NCBI GenBank assembly: GCA_020058465.1
Contig: JAGVDZ010000001.1
Coordinates: 1 to 9,312 of the forward strand
Direction: 5' to 3'
Length of the DNA: 9,312 bases
DNA from: Parachlamydiales bacterium
GTDB lineage: Bacteria > Chlamydiota > Chlamydiia > Chlamydiales > SM23-39
Shown: piece after piece, positions 7,225 through 9,312 of the stretch
Numbering within the stretch: position 1 is the first letter of the stretch
Layout: each line of letters starts with the position of its first letter
Program-made: the position numbers and the translations under genes
The notes under the pieces: model-generated
The model's input: only the letters and a program-made list of their open reading frames with translations
Database searches by the model: none
Told to the model about the DNA's origin: nothing

Positions 7225-7690
7225 CAACTGAAATCACCTTTTGTTCAATGGTTGCCGTAACATTTTGATTTAAACTCTCACCGTATTTTTTAGGCTTCAT
7301 CTTCGAGGCTACCCATTTTCTCGCATCAACTCTGAGGCGCGACCTTTGATAGTTTTCTCCATTGAAAGCCCATCCTACATTTCCTTTGTCATGCCTCTCC
7401 ATCCAATCATTTGTGCCATCATCGGCGATATCTAAAATCTCTTCAGCTAAATAATCGGCTTGATCCTCTTTTGCGCGCACGTATTTCGTGCGAAACTCTT
7501 CGTTCCCATCTGCATTAAGAAACCTTGTGAAATTTGAATAGTCTGGAAACTTGTCGGAAGACCTTAGAATCTTTACTACTGATTCGCCTGCAACTATCCT
7601 ATTCAATATCTCATCTTGAACATCAGGAGTCATTTTAGTTGGTCTACCCCCAGCATGTTTAGGTTTTTCAGGTAATTTTTCCATAATCAT
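7190..7690 (-). CDS. terS: Terminase small subunit (DNA recognition)
   Basis: This 166-aa protein would bind the packaging site and hand DNA to the large subunit. A Lys/Pro/Gly-rich start (HAGGRPTKMTPDVQDEIL, 12-29) leads into a helix-turn-helix (about 20-60; ILNRIVAGESVVKILRSSDK). A charged helix (65-90, RAKEDQADYLAEEILDIADD) is likely the oligomerisation part. RLRVDARKWVASKMKPKKYG (118-137) is a signature I recognise in small terminases of this type. The tail (138-166) is variable. It starts inside the 3' end of the HicB-like gene and ends inside the large terminase gene, consistent with one translationally coupled block. No strong Shine-Dalgarno site is seen. ATG 7690 and ATG 7684 (MEKLPEKPK) are both possible starts. 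Confidence 0.92.
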   Translation of the reverse strand: MIMEKLPEKPKHAGGRPTKMTPDVQDEILNRIVAGESVVKILRSSDKFPDYSNFTRFLNADGNEEFRTKYVRAKEDQADYLAEEILDIADDGTNDWMERHDKGNVGWAFNGENYQRSRLRVDARKWVASKMKPKKYGESLNQNVTATIEQKVISVDAGPNPYPKAE

Positions 7691-7850
7691 TCACACACTT
7701 TATCAAATCCACTGCCATTTTCATTGCCTCTTCCATTGTGTCACCCTCAGTTACACAATCAATATGCGGCACAGTCACAACAAAGCCAACTTCTTCAGCA
7801 TTCTCAAAAACAACATCGTGACCAAGAATCTTAATAATCTTTCCGCTCAT
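7668..7850 (-). CDS. Solitary HicB-like protein (antitoxin fold)
   Basis: The 60-aa sequence fits the HicB partial RNase H-like fold: a strand around VVFENAEEVGFVVTVPHIDC (13-32), then VTEGDTMEEAMKMAVDLIKCV (33-53), matching the pattern 'f.vtvP.l....teGdT.eEA...a'. In toxin-antitoxin systems HicB neutralises the mRNA interferase HicA and binds DNA through a C-terminal domain. Here that extra domain is absent and no HicA gene is seen in the window, so an antitoxin role is unlikely without an outside partner. Solitary HicB-like proteins are common in phages with unknown function. It overlaps the upstream XRE-like gene by 20 bases and the small terminase by 23, so translation is probably coupled. 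Only a weak AGAAG precedes ATG 7850. Confidence 0.82.
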   Translation of the reverse strand: MSGKIIKILGHDVVFENAEEVGFVVTVPHIDCVTEGDTMEEAMKMAVDLIKCVNDYGKIT

Positions 7851-8070
7851 AAATAAGGTCTTCTGGGAAGTTTAGAATGTTTGCAATCTGCAATAGGCGG
7901 GAGTCTTCAGTTGGAGCTCTATTCCATCGGTAAGCGTAGGAAAGCAAAGTCTTTCGACTCATTCCCACCCGTGAAGCCAAATCTTCAAAAGACCCTTCTC
8001 GCCATCTCTTCATGGCCAGAAAAAAATCCTCTGTGAGAAAACGGCGGTCTGTTATCCTGAATCTTCCCAT
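7831..8070 (-). CDS. XRE/Cro-like helix-turn-helix protein
   Basis: This is a 79-aa protein from ATG 8070. Residues 14-68 resemble a small phage repressor domain. SFEDLASRVGMSRKTLLSY (27-45) is a helix-turn-helix with the 'L-A-x-x-V-G-M-S-x-x-T' core, and DSRLLQIANILNFPEDLIYE (56-75) is the usual closing helices. It is likely a DNA-binding regulator; target and sign are unknown. I chose ATG 8070 because the longer frame from 8178 would run over the preceding gene. The 8070 start leaves 28 bases after that gene's stop and is preceded by AAGGGG, though only one base from ATG. The site lies in a possible hairpin at 8071-8089. It overlaps the HicB-like gene by 20 bases. Confidence 0.75.
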   Translation of the reverse strand: MGRFRITDRRFLTEDFFLAMKRWREGSFEDLASRVGMSRKTLLSYAYRWNRAPTEDSRLLQIANILNFPEDLIYERKDY

Positions 8071-8089
8071 ACCCCTTATCTGAAAGGGT
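8071..8089 (-). promoter_or_regulatory. Possible hairpin covering the start of the XRE-like gene
   Basis: On the minus strand ACCCTT (8089-8084) can pair with AAGGGGT (8077-8071, one bulged G) around a six-base loop. The 3' arm contains the only Shine-Dalgarno-like bases before ATG 8070. The stem is short and could be coincidental. If real it could hold back translation of the XRE-like gene. Confidence 0.3.
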
Positions 8090-8098
8090 AAAGGAATT

Positions 8099-8329
8099 TT
8101 AGGAAACTTCAAGTTGTCTAATAGTGAGGTTTGGAAATACTTTGCGCGCCCATTCGGTAAGAGTGGATATGTCCACAATAACGCGACCTTGCTTCGATGG
8201 GTAGGACTTTTGATACGCGAGTCTCTGAACAGAATGGTGACGTGAACGGATATAATCAGGATGATACCCGATAAATCTTGCTATTTCCTTCCATCCGAAG
8301 ATGTAGACTTTTTCCATCCCTTTACCCAT
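8099..8329 (-). CDS. Excisionase/AlpA-like winged-helix DNA-binding protein
   Basis: This 76-aa protein has YIFGWKEIARFIGYHPDYIRSRH (9-31) forming a helix-turn-helix and GRVIVDISTLTEWARKVFP (48-66) giving the wing and second helix. This is the MerR-like architecture of excisionases, AlpA regulators and the DNA-binding domain of lambda gpNu1: 'W..IA..ig....yiR' then 'GR.iv....l..Wa'. It may be a transcriptional regulator, an excisionase or a packaging-related DNA binder; no integrase is present to favour excision. The start is ATG 8329, with AGGGGA (8343-8338) eight bases upstream. A second ATG at 8317 has no better site. It is followed closely by the XRE-like gene, so two small DNA-binding proteins lie in tandem before the packaging genes. 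Confidence 0.72.
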   Translation of the reverse strand: MGKGMEKVYIFGWKEIARFIGYHPDYIRSRHHSVQRLAYQKSYPSKQGRVIVDISTLTEWARKVFPNLTIRQLEVS

Positions 8330-8340
8330 CCTTTTAATCC

Positions 8341-8360
8341 CCTAGGACCCCACCACTAGG
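8341..8360 (-). repeat. Short inverted repeat upstream of winged-helix gene
   Basis: CCTAG at 8360-8356 and CTAGG at 8345-8341 (minus strand) are complementary around ten bases (TGGTGGGGTC). They lie between the stop of one gene and the Shine-Dalgarno site (AGGGGA, 8343-8338) of the next, which the 3' arm overlaps. The repeat could be an operator or a weak hairpin over the ribosome site, but five base pairs can occur by chance. Confidence 0.3.
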
Positions 8361-8362
8361 TT

Positions 8363-8704
8363 TCATTTTGTTTCTCCTCCCACAAACCCATACTTCCGAA
8401 TCCAGTTTGAAATCTCCACATCTAATTCTTCAAAATTGCCAACTGGAACAAGATCTCTTTTCTTTAAAAGCTCCACCGCCTCCTTCAGGGCTTGCATAAC
8501 AGTTTCAAAACGAACATGTAGAGCTTCTTTACCGCCCACTTGAACGGCACTCTTCCATCCATCTTCTTCAAACTCCCCCATCATTTCCGCGAGTGTTTTC
8601 ATTTTAATACCAACCTTCCGAAAATCATTGAGACGCATAAAAAAATCCAAAGAAGCCAAACCGGCATAACTAATTCTTTTAATAAAAGATCTATCATCTC
8701 TCAT
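8363..8704 (-). CDS. Unrecognised small helical protein
   Basis: I do not recognise this 113-aa protein. It is soluble, largely helical and charged. Residues 35-50 (MKTLAEMMGEFEEDGW), 64-85 (VRFETVMQALKEAVELLKKRD) and 90-106 (NFEELDVEISNWIRKYG) look like separate helices. ATG 8704 overlaps the end of the preceding gene by 11 bases; AAGGGG directly touches it with no spacing, which is poor. ATG 8602 (residue 35) has GGAAGG upstream at a spacing of 11 bases and could be the real start, giving 79 aa. The basic N-terminal 34 residues would then be non-coding. It sits in the accessory block upstream of the regulators. Confidence 0.62.
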   Translation of the reverse strand: MRDDRSFIKRISYAGLASLDFFMRLNDFRKVGIKMKTLAEMMGEFEEDGWKSAVQVGGKEALHVRFETVMQALKEAVELLKKRDLVPVGNFEELDVEISNWIRKYGFVGGETK

Positions 8705-9287
8705 CCCCTTTCACGTCTTCCAAATATTGACTAGCTTTCCATCCAGCATCTCTGCACTGTAGACAAATATCTGGATGATCTGTGCAGCCTTCATTTGCAT
8801 AAAAATCTAAAGCTTCCTTCATTTTCTCAATCACCCTATCCTTCTGATCCAAAATCAAAACAGGACTTTTTCTAAAACTTTGATACTCATTTATTTTTTC
8901 AAATTGCCTTTTATTTATAATTTCTAAACCTTTTATTTCCATCTCCCTCTCCGCGAGCTTGGCATCTAATCGCTTATATTCCTTCTCAAAATCCTCCTGA
9001 TTCTGAATCAGAACTCGTTCAATAACATCGGAAACCTCAATTAACTTTTTCTCTCTTTTGCTAAGAAGAATGTTTTCTTCTTTTAGCCCCATATACCCCT
9101 TGAGAAGACGGGATACCAATGGCTGAAAAACAGGGAAATTTTCCTTAAATGATGGGCTTCTAACATAAAGCTCTAAAGTCTTTTCCTCCTCCTCCGTAAT
9201 CGGTTCAAGGTTGTCGGTGGGGTTGGCAATAGGCTCTTTCTTAGTTTCCATCATCCATTCTACGACTTTTGAAGGATCAGTGGTCAT
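8694..9287 (-). CDS. Coiled-coil protein with C-terminal Cys/His cluster
   Basis: This 197-aa protein has an acidic N-terminus (20-40, ending TEEEEKTLELYV), a long charged helical stretch (about 66-135, many Glu/Lys/Arg with Leu/Ile spacing) and a C-terminal CTDHPDICLQC (168-178). That segment contains Cys168, His171, Cys175 and Cys178, a possible zinc site. It is followed by AGWKASQYLE, a helix ending many phage accessory proteins. The function is unknown; a coiled coil with a small metal-binding end could mediate protein contacts. ATG 9287 is preferred: GGAGG in GGGAGGGGG is 8 bases upstream. A GTG immediately before it (9290) could add one residue. No match to a named family is claimed. 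Confidence 0.65.
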   Translation of the reverse strand: MTTDPSKVVEWMMETKKEPIANPTDNLEPITEEEEKTLELYVRSPSFKENFPVFQPLVSRLLKGYMGLKEENILLSKREKKLIEVSDVIERVLIQNQEDFEKEYKRLDAKLAEREMEIKGLEIINKRQFEKINEYQSFRKSPVLILDQKDRVIEKMKEALDFYANEGCTDHPDICLQCRDAGWKASQYLEDVKGDER

Positions 9288-9312
9288 CACAACCCCCTCC
9301 CGACCTCTTCGA

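Noticed and set aside
8071..8178. A 36-codon N-terminal extension of the XRE-like gene
   Set aside because: It would overlap the winged-helix gene by 80 bases and has no domain content or ribosome site. ATG 8070 gives a normal gap.
7668..8704. A HicA toxin partner for the HicB-like protein
   Set aside because: None of the small proteins here has the HicA double-stranded RNA-binding pattern with its Gly-Ser-His core. The neighbours are helix-turn-helix proteins or an unrelated helical protein.

Overview
The window is one block of a tailed double-stranded DNA phage or prophage (Caudoviricetes). Every supported gene lies on the minus strand, so genes read from high to low coordinates. Genes are tightly packed, often with overlapping stops and starts, and base composition is moderate. 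Nothing in the sequence names the host. No tRNA, rRNA, CRISPR array, insertion sequence, integrase or attachment site was recognised, and no stretch over 300 bases lacks a gene.

Layout in transcription order. (1) 9287-7668: five small accessory or regulatory genes. They are a coiled-coil protein with a Cys/His cluster, an unrecognised protein, an excisionase-like winged-helix protein, an XRE-like helix-turn-helix protein, and a solitary HicB-like protein that overlaps the next gene. (2) 7690-5707: the packaging motor, terminase small and large subunits. The large subunit has clear ATPase and RNase H-type nuclease motifs. (3) 5685-5123: a small single-span membrane protein, a small Gly/Ser/Thr-rich protein of a type common in phage head modules, and an 11-codon lysine-rich micro-ORF behind a near-perfect Shine-Dalgarno site. 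(4) 5119-728: the capsid module of 727-aa portal, 322-aa acidic scaffold and 389-aa HK97-fold major capsid protein, closed by a strong intrinsic terminator at 684-716. (5) 678-1: a small head-module protein and the start of a probable head-tail adaptor that leaves the window at the left edge.

The capsid proteins would assemble a procapsid: portal nucleates, scaffold directs coat assembly, the terminase then pumps DNA through the portal, and the adaptor closes the head. The large portal, separate scaffold and absence of a maturation protease between portal and coat resemble the P22-type non-proteolytic strategy and suggest a short-tailed phage. That is inference, because the tail genes lie outside the window.

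The most unusual points are the micro-ORF fused in frame to the portal apart from one stop codon, the solitary HicB-like gene in the packaging operon, and a terminator whose U-tract runs almost directly into the next reading frame. No unmistakably new multi-gene system was found.
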